Part shown: positions 26,471 through 35,050 of the stretch, piece after piece
How positions within the stretch are numbered: the first letter of the stretch is position 1
How the letters are laid out: every line of letters starts with the position of its first letter
Notes under the pieces: model-generated
Seen by the model: the letters and a program-made list of their open reading frames with translations, nothing else
Told to the model about the DNA's origin: nothing
The model's database searches: none
Made by a program: the position numbers and the translations under genes
DNA from: Aquiflexum balticum DSM 16537
Lineage (GTDB): Bacteria > Bacteroidota > Bacteroidia > Cytophagales > Cyclobacteriaceae
Length of the DNA: 64,000 nt
Assembly (NCBI RefSeq): GCF_900176595.1
Contig: NZ_LT838813.1
Span: forward strand, 2,684,001-2,748,000
Reading direction: 5' to 3'

Positions 26471-28132
26471 ATGTTAAATAATATTATAAAGTTTTTTCTC
26501 GAAAACAAACTGATCACAGTCATTCTACTAGTGCTTGTTGTAGCATGGGGAATTGTTACGGCACCATTCAATTGGAATACAGGATTTCTGCCAAATGATC
26601 CTGTTCCGGTGGATGCCATTCCTGATATCGGGGAAAATCAGCAAATCGTCTTTACAGATTGGATGGGGCGTTCCCCCCAAGATGTAGAGGATCAGATCAC
26701 TTATCCCTTGACCACTTCCCTCTTGGGTTTACCTGGTGTAAAGTCTATCAGGAGTACCTCTATGTTTGGGTTTTCTTCCATTTACATCATTTTTGAGGAG
26801 GATGTAGAATTTTACTGGAGTCGTTCCAGAATTTTAGAAAAGCTTAATTCACTTTCTTCAGGCTTATTGCCAGATGGGGTACAGCCAAAGCTTGGTCCTG
26901 ACGCGACAGGATTGGGTCAGGTTTATTTTTATACCTTGGAAGGCAGGGATGAAAAAGGGAATCCTGCAGGAGGTTGGGATTTACATGAACTGAGAAGCAT
27001 ACAGGATTATTATGTTCGATATGGCTTGGCTGGTACCGAAGGCGTAGCTGAAGTAGCCAGCATCGGCGGGCATGTGAAGGAGTATCAAGTGGATTTGGAT
27101 CCTGTAGCCATGAAGGCACACGATGTTTCCATGATGCAGGTGATGAATGCCATCAAGCAATCCAACCTGGACATTGGTGCCAATACCATGGAAATCAATC
27201 AGGTGGAGTTCATCGTCCGTGGTTTGGGCTATGTGAAGTCTTTGGAAGACATTGAAAAAGCTGTGGTGAAGGTCAGCAACAATGTTCCTTTGCGTATCAA
27301 AGACATCGCAAAAGTCAATATCGGCCCTGCTAGTCGGGCTGAAAGGGCGATATTGGATAAAGGCGGTGCTGAGGCTGTGGGTGGGGTAGTGGTGGCTAGA
27401 TATGGAGATAATCCCCTACAGGTCATCGATGCCATTAAAGAAAAAATTATCGAGATCTCTCCAGGTCTTCCTACCAAAACGCTTGAAGATGGGACCATTT
27501 CTAAGGTTACAATTGTGCCTTTTTATGACCGTTCCGGTCTAATAAAAGAGACTTTGAGTACTCTGAATGAAGCAATCAGTCTTCAAATCCTAATTACTAT
27601 TATCGTAATTATGGTGATGGTCTACAACCTTAGGGCTTCTTTATTGATTTCCGCACTATTGCCATTAGCGGTTCTAATGTGTTTTATCATGATGAAGTAT
27701 TTTGGGGTGGATGCCAATATAGTGGCGCTTTCCGGTATAGCAATCGCAATCGGAACCATGGTGGATTTGGGAATTATTTTGAATGAAAATATACTACGTC
27801 ATCTTGAAGAATCAGATGATAAAAAGTCCAAACTCCAGATAATCTATGATGCTACAGCTGAGGTTAGTTCCGCTATTCTTACTGCAGTAATGACCACCAT
27901 CGTCAGTTTCTTGCCGGTATTTACACTTCAAGCAGCTGAAGGCAAACTCTTTGGACCTTTGGCTTATACAAAGACTTTTGCCTTAATAGCGGCTTTGATC
28001 TTTACTTTGGTATTTATGCCTGCCTTTGCGCATTGGGTATTCGGCGCTAAAGTCAAATCTAAGAATTACAGAACAATCCTCAATTTCCTGATGGCTTTTT
28101 CAGGCTTTGTTTTGCTCTTTTATTTTTCCTGA
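26471..28132 (+). CDS. cusA: CusA-like heavy-metal RND permease, N-terminal half (frame cut by TGA)
   Basis: CusA-type permeases pump Cu(I)/Ag(I) from periplasm or cytosol through a CusB/CusC channel, driven by protons. This 553-residue frame contains TM1 (about 14-32), the first periplasmic domain (PDIGENQQIVFTDW, GRSPQDVEDQITYPL, PDATGLGQVY), and the TM2-TM6 block with the HME-RND motif AIAIGTMVDLGIILNENILRHLEE, in which the Asp serves proton relay. It ends at TGA 28130-28132 in a hydrophobic segment (NFLMAFSGFVLLFYFS). The following frame at 28145-30349 is in the same reading frame, so only this stop separates the two halves of one permease of about 1,290 residues. Confidence 0.85.
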   Translation: MLNNIIKFFLENKLITVILLVLVVAWGIVTAPFNWNTGFLPNDPVPVDAIPDIGENQQIVFTDWMGRSPQDVEDQITYPLTTSLLGLPGVKSIRSTSMFGFSSIYIIFEEDVEFYWSRSRILEKLNSLSSGLLPDGVQPKLGPDATGLGQVYFYTLEGRDEKGNPAGGWDLHELRSIQDYYVRYGLAGTEGVAEVASIGGHVKEYQVDLDPVAMKAHDVSMMQVMNAIKQSNLDIGANTMEINQVEFIVRGLGYVKSLEDIEKAVVKVSNNVPLRIKDIAKVNIGPASRAERAILDKGGAEAVGGVVVARYGDNPLQVIDAIKEKIIEISPGLPTKTLEDGTISKVTIVPFYDRSGLIKETLSTLNEAISLQILITIIVIMVMVYNLRASLLISALLPLAVLMCFIMMKYFGVDANIVALSGIAIAIGTMVDLGIILNENILRHLEESDDKKSKLQIIYDATAEVSSAILTAVMTTIVSFLPVFTLQAAEGKLFGPLAYTKTFALIAALIFTLVFMPAFAHWVFGAKVKSKNYRTILNFLMAFSGFVLLFYFS

Positions 28133-28144
28133 GCAGGTTGGGTT

Positions 28145-30349
28145 TTGTTGGCTTTTGCAGCCAATCAATTAATTCATCATTTCTTCCCACAGCAAACCAA
28201 AGAAGGCCAATTCAAAAATCAGATTTCCATGTTGATTGCTGTGGTGGCAGTTTCAGTGCTGTTGGCCGCAGAATGGAGACCTCTCGGATTGACACAATCA
28301 GTTCTGGTGAATTTCTTTTTTATTGGTATAGTGTTGGGTTTTGTATTGGGACTTTTTTCTCTGTTCATCCGCTTCTATTCCCACATGTTGAAATGGTGCT
28401 TGGAACACGCAAAGATTTTCTTCATGATGCCTGTCCTGATCATTCTCTTCGCCGCTAATATTTGGTTGGGCTTCAATACTGTTTTCGGTTTTATAGCCAA
28501 AGGATTTGACCAAATTGGGTGGAATATCCGAACTACATCACCTTGGTCAGGACTTACGCATGCCCTTCCGGGAATGGGTAAGGAATTTATGCCTGCCTTG
28601 AACGAGGGTTCATTCCTATTGATGCCAACTTCCATGCCACACTCAGGCGTTGAGGCCAATATGCAAATTGTCAAGCAATTGGACATGCTGGTACAGGCCA
28701 TTCCTGAGGTAGAAATGGTGGTAGGAAAGGCAGGTAGGGCAGAAAGTCCATTGGATCCAGCGCCTATGTCCATGTATGAAAATATCATCAATTACAAAAC
28801 AGAATACTTGCAAGATGATGATGCCCACAAACTCAGATTCAAAGTGGACAGAGAGGGAAATTATCAAGTGCTGGTAAATGAAAAAAACTGGTGGTACGAT
28901 CGTAGTGATGGAGCGATTTGGGATGATGACAAGAATTACATGGAAGAAGCCCAAAGAAGGGCGGTGATTCGGAATATTTCCAAATACCTGGTTGCTGATG
29001 AAGGAAGAGGACAATATTTCCGTCAGTGGAGAGATGAAATACGCACACCAGATGATATTTGGGATGAAATCCAGATCAGGACTTCCAATATTCCTGGTGT
29101 AACCTCTGCGCCAAAGTTGCAGCCCATCGAGACACGTTTGGTGATGTTGCAGACGGGCATGCGTGCTCCAATGGGCATGAAAGTATATGGACCTGATTTG
29201 GAAACCATCGAAAACTTTAGCCTTAAACTGGAAAACCTACTTAAAGAAGTCCCTTCTGTAAAAGCAGAAGCTGTTTTTGCTGACCGTTCCTTGGGTAAGC
29301 CTTATATGGAGATAGACTTGGATAGGACGCAATTGGGCAGGTATGGGCTGAATATTGCTGATGTGCAGGAATTTATAGAAGTAGCGATCGGAGGGATGAC
29401 GCTAAGTACCACTGTTGAGGGAAGAGAGAGATATGCCATTCGAGCCAGATATGCGAGAGAGTATAGAGATGACCCTGAGGCATTGAGGAGAATTTTGGTC
29501 AGTACCCCAACAGGAGCACAGATTCCGTTGGGGCAATTGGCTGAAATTAATTATCGCCCAGGTCCAATGATGATTAGGGGAGAAAACACCTTCTTGGTAG
29601 GCTATGTTCTTTTTGACAAAAAAGATGGTTTTGCTGAAGGAACAGTAGTGGATAATGCCAAAGACTATATTCAACAAAAAATATCTTCGGGAGAATTGGA
29701 AGTTCCTGCCGGTGTTTCCTACACCTTTTCAGGAAGCTATGAAAATCAAATCCGTGCGGAAAAACGCTTGGCAATTGTGATCCCGCTTTCATTAGCTGTA
29801 ATATTCCTGATTTTGTATTTCCAGTTTAGGTCAACAGCCATGGTATTGATGATTTTTTCCGCCATTGCGATGGCCTTTTCGGGAGGGTTTTTGATGCTTT
29901 GGTTGTATGGTCAGGGTTGGTTCTTTGATTTCGATTTCCTGGGTACCAACATGCGGGAGCTCTTCCAAATGCGCACCTTCAATCTTTCTGTGGCAGTTTG
30001 GGTTGGTTTTATAGCCCTCTTTGGAATTGCCACGGATGACGGGGTAGTTATGGGTACCTATCTCAAACAAAGTTTCGAAAAAATCCAGCCTGAAAATGTG
30101 AAAGAAGTCCGCAAGGCAGTATTGGAAGCCGGATTGAAAAGGGTAAGGCCTTGTCTGATGACCACAGCAACGACTTTGCTGGCTTTGCTTCCTGTATTGA
30201 CAAGTTCAGGTAGAGGTTCCGACATCATGATCCCAATGGCTATTCCGGCTTTTGGTGGGATGACGGTGGCACTTATTTCACTGTTTATTGTGCCGGTTCT
30301 TTATGGAAAGTATCAAGAAATAAAGTTGAAATATGCTGAAGCGAAATAA
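28145..30349 (+). CDS. cusA: CusA-like heavy-metal RND permease, C-terminal half
   Basis: This 734-codon frame is in phase with the N-terminal half. If translated separately it could start at the TTG 28145 or, better, the ATG 28229. It holds extra hydrophobic segments, the second periplasmic domain with several Met (FLLMPTSMPHSG, DPAPMSMYENI, TGMRAPMGMKVYG) of the kind used for Cu/Ag passage, and TM8-TM12 (FGIATDDGVVMGTYL, RPCLMTTATTLLALLPVL). No other damage is visible, which argues that the stop is recent, erroneous or tolerated. The last codons (KLKYAEAK) are part of a degenerate tandem repeat that continues past the stop. Confidence 0.8.
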   Translation: MLAFAANQLIHHFFPQQTKEGQFKNQISMLIAVVAVSVLLAAEWRPLGLTQSVLVNFFFIGIVLGFVLGLFSLFIRFYSHMLKWCLEHAKIFFMMPVLIILFAANIWLGFNTVFGFIAKGFDQIGWNIRTTSPWSGLTHALPGMGKEFMPALNEGSFLLMPTSMPHSGVEANMQIVKQLDMLVQAIPEVEMVVGKAGRAESPLDPAPMSMYENIINYKTEYLQDDDAHKLRFKVDREGNYQVLVNEKNWWYDRSDGAIWDDDKNYMEEAQRRAVIRNISKYLVADEGRGQYFRQWRDEIRTPDDIWDEIQIRTSNIPGVTSAPKLQPIETRLVMLQTGMRAPMGMKVYGPDLETIENFSLKLENLLKEVPSVKAEAVFADRSLGKPYMEIDLDRTQLGRYGLNIADVQEFIEVAIGGMTLSTTVEGRERYAIRARYAREYRDDPEALRRILVSTPTGAQIPLGQLAEINYRPGPMMIRGENTFLVGYVLFDKKDGFAEGTVVDNAKDYIQQKISSGELEVPAGVSYTFSGSYENQIRAEKRLAIVIPLSLAVIFLILYFQFRSTAMVLMIFSAIAMAFSGGFLMLWLYGQGWFFDFDFLGTNMRELFQMRTFNLSVAVWVGFIALFGIATDDGVVMGTYLKQSFEKIQPENVKEVRKAVLEAGLKRVRPCLMTTATTLLALLPVLTSSGRGSDIMIPMAIPAFGGMTVALISLFIVPVLYGKYQEIKLKYAEAK

Positions 30350-30452
30350 AGTAGAAATATGCTTCGCGAAATAAAGTTGAAATAGATTGATGTATGCCTT
30401 TGACGAAATAGGTTGAAATATGCTAAAGCGAAATTTTGTGGAAATATGGAAG
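30317..30452 (+). repeat. Degenerate tandem repeat at the cusA 3' end
   Basis: Five units of about 25 bases follow each other: 30317-30342, 30343-30367, 30368-30404 (with about 12 extra bases), 30405-30429 and 30430-30452. The core is GAAATAAAGTTGAAATATGC followed by TGAAGC. The first unit codes for the end of the permease; the fourth would code for KYAKAK, echoing the permease end KYAEAK; the last contains the start codon of the next gene. Confidence 0.75.
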
Positions 30453-30850
30453 AAAAAAAGAAGTTTATACCTCTAAAGGATTTGGAGATATACCAATTGT
30501 CTAGAAAGCTTTCGAAGATTGCTTGGAAAATATATTGTCGACTTTCTTACCCAGAAAAGAAGGTTTGGGGAGATCAGATGTTGGATTCTGTCGATTCTGT
30601 TGGGGCCAATATTGCAGAAGGTTATGGAAGATTCCATTACTTGGAAAAGATTCATTTTTATTTTATTTCCAGAGCATCTTTATCGGAAGGTAAAGAACAC
30701 TGGTTGGATTTAGGGTTGGAGAGAGGAATAGTCACTACTGTGGAGTGGGATGAAATATGTATTATTCATACGCCCCTTCAAATCAAATTGAACAATACCA
30801 TCACAAAAACCTACGAGTCTAAGAAAGGAGGGAAGAATGAAAAATTGTAA
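30446..30850 (+). CDS. Four-helix-bundle (S23-type) protein
   Basis: I use the ATG at 30446 (134 residues, MEEKKKFIPLKDLEIYQ); the frame is open from a TTG at 30413, but that part is repeat DNA. Family features are LKDLEIYQLSRKLSKIAWKI, the DSVGANIAEGYGR core and HFYFISRASLSEGKEH-type helix. These proteins are known from intervening sequences of 23S rRNA and from scattered chromosomal sites, and their function is unknown. Here the gene stands between the permease and the outer membrane channel genes of an efflux operon, an unexpected place. Confidence 0.85.
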   Translation: MEEKKKFIPLKDLEIYQLSRKLSKIAWKIYCRLSYPEKKVWGDQMLDSVDSVGANIAEGYGRFHYLEKIHFYFISRASLSEGKEHWLDLGLERGIVTTVEWDEICIIHTPLQIKLNNTITKTYESKKGGKNEKL

Positions 30851-30959
30851 AGAATTTAAATCAGTAATTTATTTGCTTTATTATTTCAATCATATATCAA
30901 TCATATTTCTAAAGAATTTAAAATTTCTACAAGCTTTTATTATTAGAAAAAATGGTCTG

Positions 30960-32396
30960 ATGCTAAAAATTATTTCAATTTTATTTCTACTTATTTCTAC
31001 CATATTTCAAACAGAAGCCCAATCATTAGATCAATATCTTGAAGAAGCCACTGAAAACAACCCAGGAATTCAATCTTCCTTTAAACAGTATCAAGCTAGC
31101 CTTGAAAGGACAAATCAGGTCAGTTTAGATAATCCTCAATTAAATATAGGTGTCTTTACAAGGCCTATGGAGTTGTTGATGGGGAATCAGCGGGCGGAAG
31201 CTTCGGTTATGCAGATGTTCCCTTGGTTTGGGATGTTGAAGACTCAAAAAGATGAAGCAACTTTGATGGCAGAAGCCAGATATGAGGAGTTCAGACAACA
31301 GCGCAATGTGCTGCTGTATCAGGTAAAGGAAACCTATTTTCAGTTGCAGCAACTACAAAACACCATCGATATTACAGCTTCCAATCTGGAGATTTTGAAG
31401 TCTTTGGAAGAGTTGGCCATCATCCGCTATCAGGGAGGGAATACTTCCGAAGCTGTATCCTCTGTTTCTGCTGCTGTGAGAAGGCCGGTATTGTCAAGTC
31501 AGCAAAGTGCCGGCGATGATGGAATGGGCATGGCAGGAGCTGTATCTTCATCATCTTCGAGGACTTCTTCTTCAGGAGCTTCCTCCATGTCCAGCATGGG
31601 TTCAGGTGGAGGTTCAGGGAAACTTACCGATGTGTTGCGACTTCAAGTTCAGATCAAGGCATTGGAAAGTGATTTACAGCAAATGGAAGTGGATAAAAGA
31701 CCATTGATGGCAAAGTTCAATCAATTGCTTGGGCGTGAAAGTAATGAACTGGTGAATATTGAACCGACGATTTCTACAGAAAAGGAATTGGGTTGGAATA
31801 TTGCTTTTTTAGAAGAGGTTTTAGAAACCAACCCCATATTGCTGATGCTGGAAAAAGAAGGTTTGGCATTCCAAAAGCAAGGAGAAATGGCCAAACTGGA
31901 GGGTAAACCCATGTTTGGTTTGGGCCTGAACTACATGATGTTTTCTCCAAGACCTGAAATGGGAGTACCCGGTGGAATGAATGGTATGGACTATATGCCT
32001 GCCGGAATGGGCAACAATATGTTGATGCCAATGGCCACTATGACTTTACCCATTTACCGAAAAAAATACAAAGCTATGGAAGCCGAATCCAAAATATATT
32101 GGGAAGCCAATGAAATGCAAAAGGAAGATTTGCAAAGAAATCTAGAAACAGAATTTGAAAGCATTCTAGCATCTATCCAAGATGCCAACAGAAAAATCAA
32201 ACTCTTGGAAGAGCAGATTGAATTGACTGAGCAAACTATGGAACTATCGGTCACTTCATATGCGACGGAGGGAAGTTCCTTCGAGGAAATTCTCAGCATT
32301 CAAAGGGAGTTATTGGAATTTAGGTTGAATTTGCTGAATACTAAAATTGAAAGAGAAATTCAGTTTGCTAAGTTGGAGACTTTGGTTGGTTTCTAA
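30960..32396 (+). CDS. TolC/CusC-family outer membrane efflux protein
   Basis: The ATG at 30960 begins a proper signal peptide (MLKIISILFLLISTIFQTEAQ), giving 478 residues; the frame upstream to 30837 overlaps the S23-type gene and is not convincing. Paired coiled-coil helices with QLQQLQNTIDITASNLEIL and EEQIELTEQTMELSVTSY mark the TolC fold. A Ser/Gly/Met-rich low-complexity stretch lies at about 31459-31623, and a second Met-rich stretch (PEMGVPGGMNGMDYMPAGMG) at about 31950-32030. Such Met clusters suit Cu(I)/Ag(I) handling. It should form the outer membrane channel of the pump. Confidence 0.85.
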   Translation: MLKIISILFLLISTIFQTEAQSLDQYLEEATENNPGIQSSFKQYQASLERTNQVSLDNPQLNIGVFTRPMELLMGNQRAEASVMQMFPWFGMLKTQKDEATLMAEARYEEFRQQRNVLLYQVKETYFQLQQLQNTIDITASNLEILKSLEELAIIRYQGGNTSEAVSSVSAAVRRPVLSSQQSAGDDGMGMAGAVSSSSSRTSSSGASSMSSMGSGGGSGKLTDVLRLQVQIKALESDLQQMEVDKRPLMAKFNQLLGRESNELVNIEPTISTEKELGWNIAFLEEVLETNPILLMLEKEGLAFQKQGEMAKLEGKPMFGLGLNYMMFSPRPEMGVPGGMNGMDYMPAGMGNNMLMPMATMTLPIYRKKYKAMEAESKIYWEANEMQKEDLQRNLETEFESILASIQDANRKIKLLEEQIELTEQTMELSVTSYATEGSSFEEILSIQRELLEFRLNLLNTKIEREIQFAKLETLVGF

Positions 32397-32548
32397 CCTT
32401 TGAGGTCTTTTTTGATCTCGAAGGTTTGACCTTAAATGAATAATAAAACGTAATATGACAGTTTGGATAACCATTAAGGTTTTGATGACATAAAGTTTTT
32501 TTGCAAAGCAAAAAAAGACCTTCGAGGTTTAAAAAAACCTCAAAGGTC
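32395..32548 (+). repeat. Two related hairpins (AACCTTTGAGGTC type)
   Basis: Hairpin 1 (32395-32426) has 13-base arms AACCTTTGAGGTC/GATCTCGAAGGTT, overlapping the stop codon of the channel gene. Hairpin 2 (32517-32548) has 13-base arms GACCTTCGAGGTT/AACCTCAAAGGTC with one mismatch. Between them, 32496-32516 is a TTTTTTTGC/GCAAAAAAA palindrome. The two hairpins share the same arm sequence, so this looks like a dispersed REP-like element or a strong mRNA-processing site. Confidence 0.6.
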
Positions 32549-32581
32549 TGCAAAGTCTCACATCTCATATCTAAGAAAAAA

Positions 32582-34339
32582 ATGAAACAGAGAAAAAATA
32601 TAATTATCATCATCATCGGCTGCCTTTTCTTTGGAGCTGTTGCGGGTTGGATGATCCGCGGGGGTGGGGAAGAACATCCTGCAGAGGAACATACCCATAT
32701 TGACGAGGACGGAGTGGAATATACCTGTTCCATGCATCCACAAATCCGTCAAAATGAACCTGGACAATGTCCGCTTTGTGGTATGGCACTTACACCAGTA
32801 AGTAATAAAAAAGGTGGAGCGTCCAGTCCATTTGTACTGGAAATAACCCCCGAAGCAGTTGCGCTCTCTAATGTACAGACAACCAGGGTAAAATCAGGTT
32901 CGGGTTCAGGGAAACTTACCCTGACAGGAAAAATACAAGTCAACGAGCAGCGGGTAAAAAGCCTCACAGCCAATTATTCAGGTCGAGTCGATCAGTTATT
33001 CATCAACTTTACCGGCCAGGAAGTTCAAAGAGGGCAAAAGTTAGCAACTCTGTACTCCCCTGAGTTGGTCAATGCGCAAAAGGAACTTTTGGAAACTGCC
33101 AAGATCAAGGATAGGCAACTGGCATTGTATCAAGCCACGAAAGAAAAGTTGAGATTATGGAAAATTTCAGAAGAGCAGATTGCTGCTATTGAAAGTTCAG
33201 GACAAGTTCAAACTCAATTTGATGTCTTTGCGGATGTCGCTGGGGTAGTTACAGCCAAAAATGTTGCTTTGGGCGATTTTGTGAACAGGGGCACCACAAT
33301 GTTTGAGATTGTTGATTTAAGTAATGTTTGGGTGATGTTGGATGCTTACGAATCTGATTTGGGTGCAATCCGCAAAGGTGATGATTTAAGCTTCCAAGTA
33401 TCTGCTTATCCAGGGAAAGAGTTCAAAGCCAAAGTGAATTATATAGATCCAGTACTAAACCCCGAGACCAGAACAGTTGGTGTACGTGCAGAAGCGGTCA
33501 ACCGTAATTTTGAGCTTAAACCTGAAATGTTTGTCTCTGCCACAATTTCTACCTCAAGAACTGGTCAATCAGGTTTGATAATCCCAAAGACTGCTATTCT
33601 TTGGACAGGTCCAAGATCAGTTGTCTATGTGCAGAAAGGCAATAATGAGGCTCCGGCTTTTGAAATGCGGGAGATAGAAATTGGAGCCAGAGTTGGAGAT
33701 GATTACTTGGTTTTATCAGGTTTGGAAGAGGGGGAGCAAGTAGTGAGTAATGGTGTTTTTGCCATCGATGCGGCTGCTCAATTAAGTGGAAATTACAGCA
33801 TGATGATAAGACCTGAAGTAAAGACAATCGATACACCGGAAGAGTTCAGGGAGCAATTGACTGCATTTGTGCAGAGCTATTTACCAATCAAAGACGCTTT
33901 GGTGAAAACTGATGCTGAGGCTACGCAGAAAACCATTAGTCCAGCCAAATCCAATTTGGTTAAAGTGGATATGAAACTTTTGGAAGGGAAAGCACATGAC
34001 ATTTGGATGGAATTGCTAAGACCTATTCAAAGCAGTTTGGATAAAATTGCTCAAACTTCCGATGTGGAGGAACAAAGGAAGCATTTTGAGACATTATCTG
34101 ATAACTTAATCGAAGCTGTAGAATACTTTGGGGTGGTGGAAGACACTATTTATAGACAATATTGTCCCATGGCATTTAGAGATCAAGGGGCTTATTGGCT
34201 GAGTGGAGAAAAAGAAATCCGTAATCCTTATTTTGGAGATAAGATGTTGACCTGTGGTGAGGTTAAGGGAACTTATCAGCCTGGGAAAAGGGTGATTTCT
34301 GAATCTAAACCCGAGGTGCAGGTGGGGCATAATCACTAG
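32582..34339 (+). CDS. cusB: CusB-like periplasmic adaptor with heavy-metal-binding domain and DUF3347
   Basis: The ATG at 32582 gives 585 residues; the longer frame starts inside the hairpin region. An N-terminal membrane anchor (about 7-24) is followed by a heavy-metal-binding domain with YTCSMHPQI and GQCPLCGMAL (C49, C63, C66). The membrane-fusion part (YSGRVDQLFINFTGQEVQRGQ, then VWVMLDAYESDLGAI and GEQVVSNGVFAIDAAAQL) is complete, and the C-terminal 170 residues are DUF3347 with YCPMAF and GDKMLTCGEV. Such adaptors link a CusA permease to a CusC channel and can bind Cu(I)/Ag(I) directly. It supports the assignment of the whole region. Confidence 0.92.
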   Translation: MKQRKNIIIIIIGCLFFGAVAGWMIRGGGEEHPAEEHTHIDEDGVEYTCSMHPQIRQNEPGQCPLCGMALTPVSNKKGGASSPFVLEITPEAVALSNVQTTRVKSGSGSGKLTLTGKIQVNEQRVKSLTANYSGRVDQLFINFTGQEVQRGQKLATLYSPELVNAQKELLETAKIKDRQLALYQATKEKLRLWKISEEQIAAIESSGQVQTQFDVFADVAGVVTAKNVALGDFVNRGTTMFEIVDLSNVWVMLDAYESDLGAIRKGDDLSFQVSAYPGKEFKAKVNYIDPVLNPETRTVGVRAEAVNRNFELKPEMFVSATISTSRTGQSGLIIPKTAILWTGPRSVVYVQKGNNEAPAFEMREIEIGARVGDDYLVLSGLEEGEQVVSNGVFAIDAAAQLSGNYSMMIRPEVKTIDTPEEFREQLTAFVQSYLPIKDALVKTDAEATQKTISPAKSNLVKVDMKLLEGKAHDIWMELLRPIQSSLDKIAQTSDVEEQRKHFETLSDNLIEAVEYFGVVEDTIYRQYCPMAFRDQGAYWLSGEKEIRNPYFGDKMLTCGEVKGTYQPGKRVISESKPEVQVGHNH

Positions 34340-34459
34340 TGAATAGATATTGATTGAATTTAACTCATATTGTGATATTGGGTTCAATAGAGGATTTTAA
34401 TGTCTAAATAAAAACCAAAATTTTGTAGAAAGATTGAATTTAAACTAATTGTAAAAAAT

Positions 34460-35050
34460 ATGTACATCAAACATTACACCCTAATCGCAGCTTCACTAAT
34501 CATCATTTCCTGTTCTTCCAATAAGACTGAGGAGAAAGAAATTGTAAAAGGCGAACATGCACAACATGACCCTAGTGCCCATGCAGGGCCTTCAAATTCC
34601 AAAAGTCCGAGGACTGCGGCTATGGCAAATATTGGATCCAATCATGTGCATATAGATTATTCTGCTCCGAGTGTCAGAGGAAGGCAGATATTTGGGGGAT
34701 TGGTGGCGTACAATGAAGTTTGGGTGACAGGGGCACATTCGGCAACCAGTATTTCTTTTTCTGAGGACATACGTCTTGATGGGAAAACTATTTCTAAAGG
34801 GAAATACGCTCTTTTTACCATTCCAGGAGAGGATGAATGGGTTGTAATCATCAATAAAAATTGGGATCAACACCTGGCTGATGACTATGACGAAAGCAAA
34901 GATGTAATCCGGATTACAATAAGTCCTGAAAAGTTACAGGATCAAGTTGAACAGTTGAATTTCAAGGTGGAAAATTTGGGAAATAAGAATGGCCAAATTG
35001 TATTCCAATGGAGTGATATTGAAATTCAGATACCCTTTGAATCCATTTAA
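34460..35050 (+). CDS. DUF2911 lipoprotein with His-rich N-terminus
   Basis: This 196-residue protein has lipobox IIISCSS (Cys near residue 19), then a His-rich linker (GEHAQHDPSAHAG) and a DUF2911 domain (VHIDYSAPSVRGRQIFGGL, GEDEWVVIINKNWDQHL). DUF2911 has no proven function. The His cluster and its place 120 bases behind the adaptor suggest a metal-binding accessory in the periplasm or outer membrane. Its stop codon interlocks with that of the converging PAS protein (TTAA at 35047-35050). Confidence 0.75.
   Translation: MYIKHYTLIAASLIIISCSSNKTEEKEIVKGEHAQHDPSAHAGPSNSKSPRTAAMANIGSNHVHIDYSAPSVRGRQIFGGLVAYNEVWVTGAHSATSISFSEDIRLDGKTISKGKYALFTIPGEDEWVVIINKNWDQHLADDYDESKDVIRITISPEKLQDQVEQLNFKVENLGNKNGQIVFQWSDIEIQIPFESI

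Noticed and set aside
26194-26619. Open frame of 141 codons on the minus strand
   Set aside because: It overlaps the HYC_CC_PP end and the permease start, has a low-complexity product and no family resemblance.
28130-28164. Selenocysteine at the TGA of the CusA-like gene
   Set aside because: A small hairpin (TTGGC/GCCAA, 28148-28164) follows the TGA, but its loop lacks the GU-containing bacterial SECIS pattern, the site is a membrane segment, and no Sec-containing RND permease is known to me.
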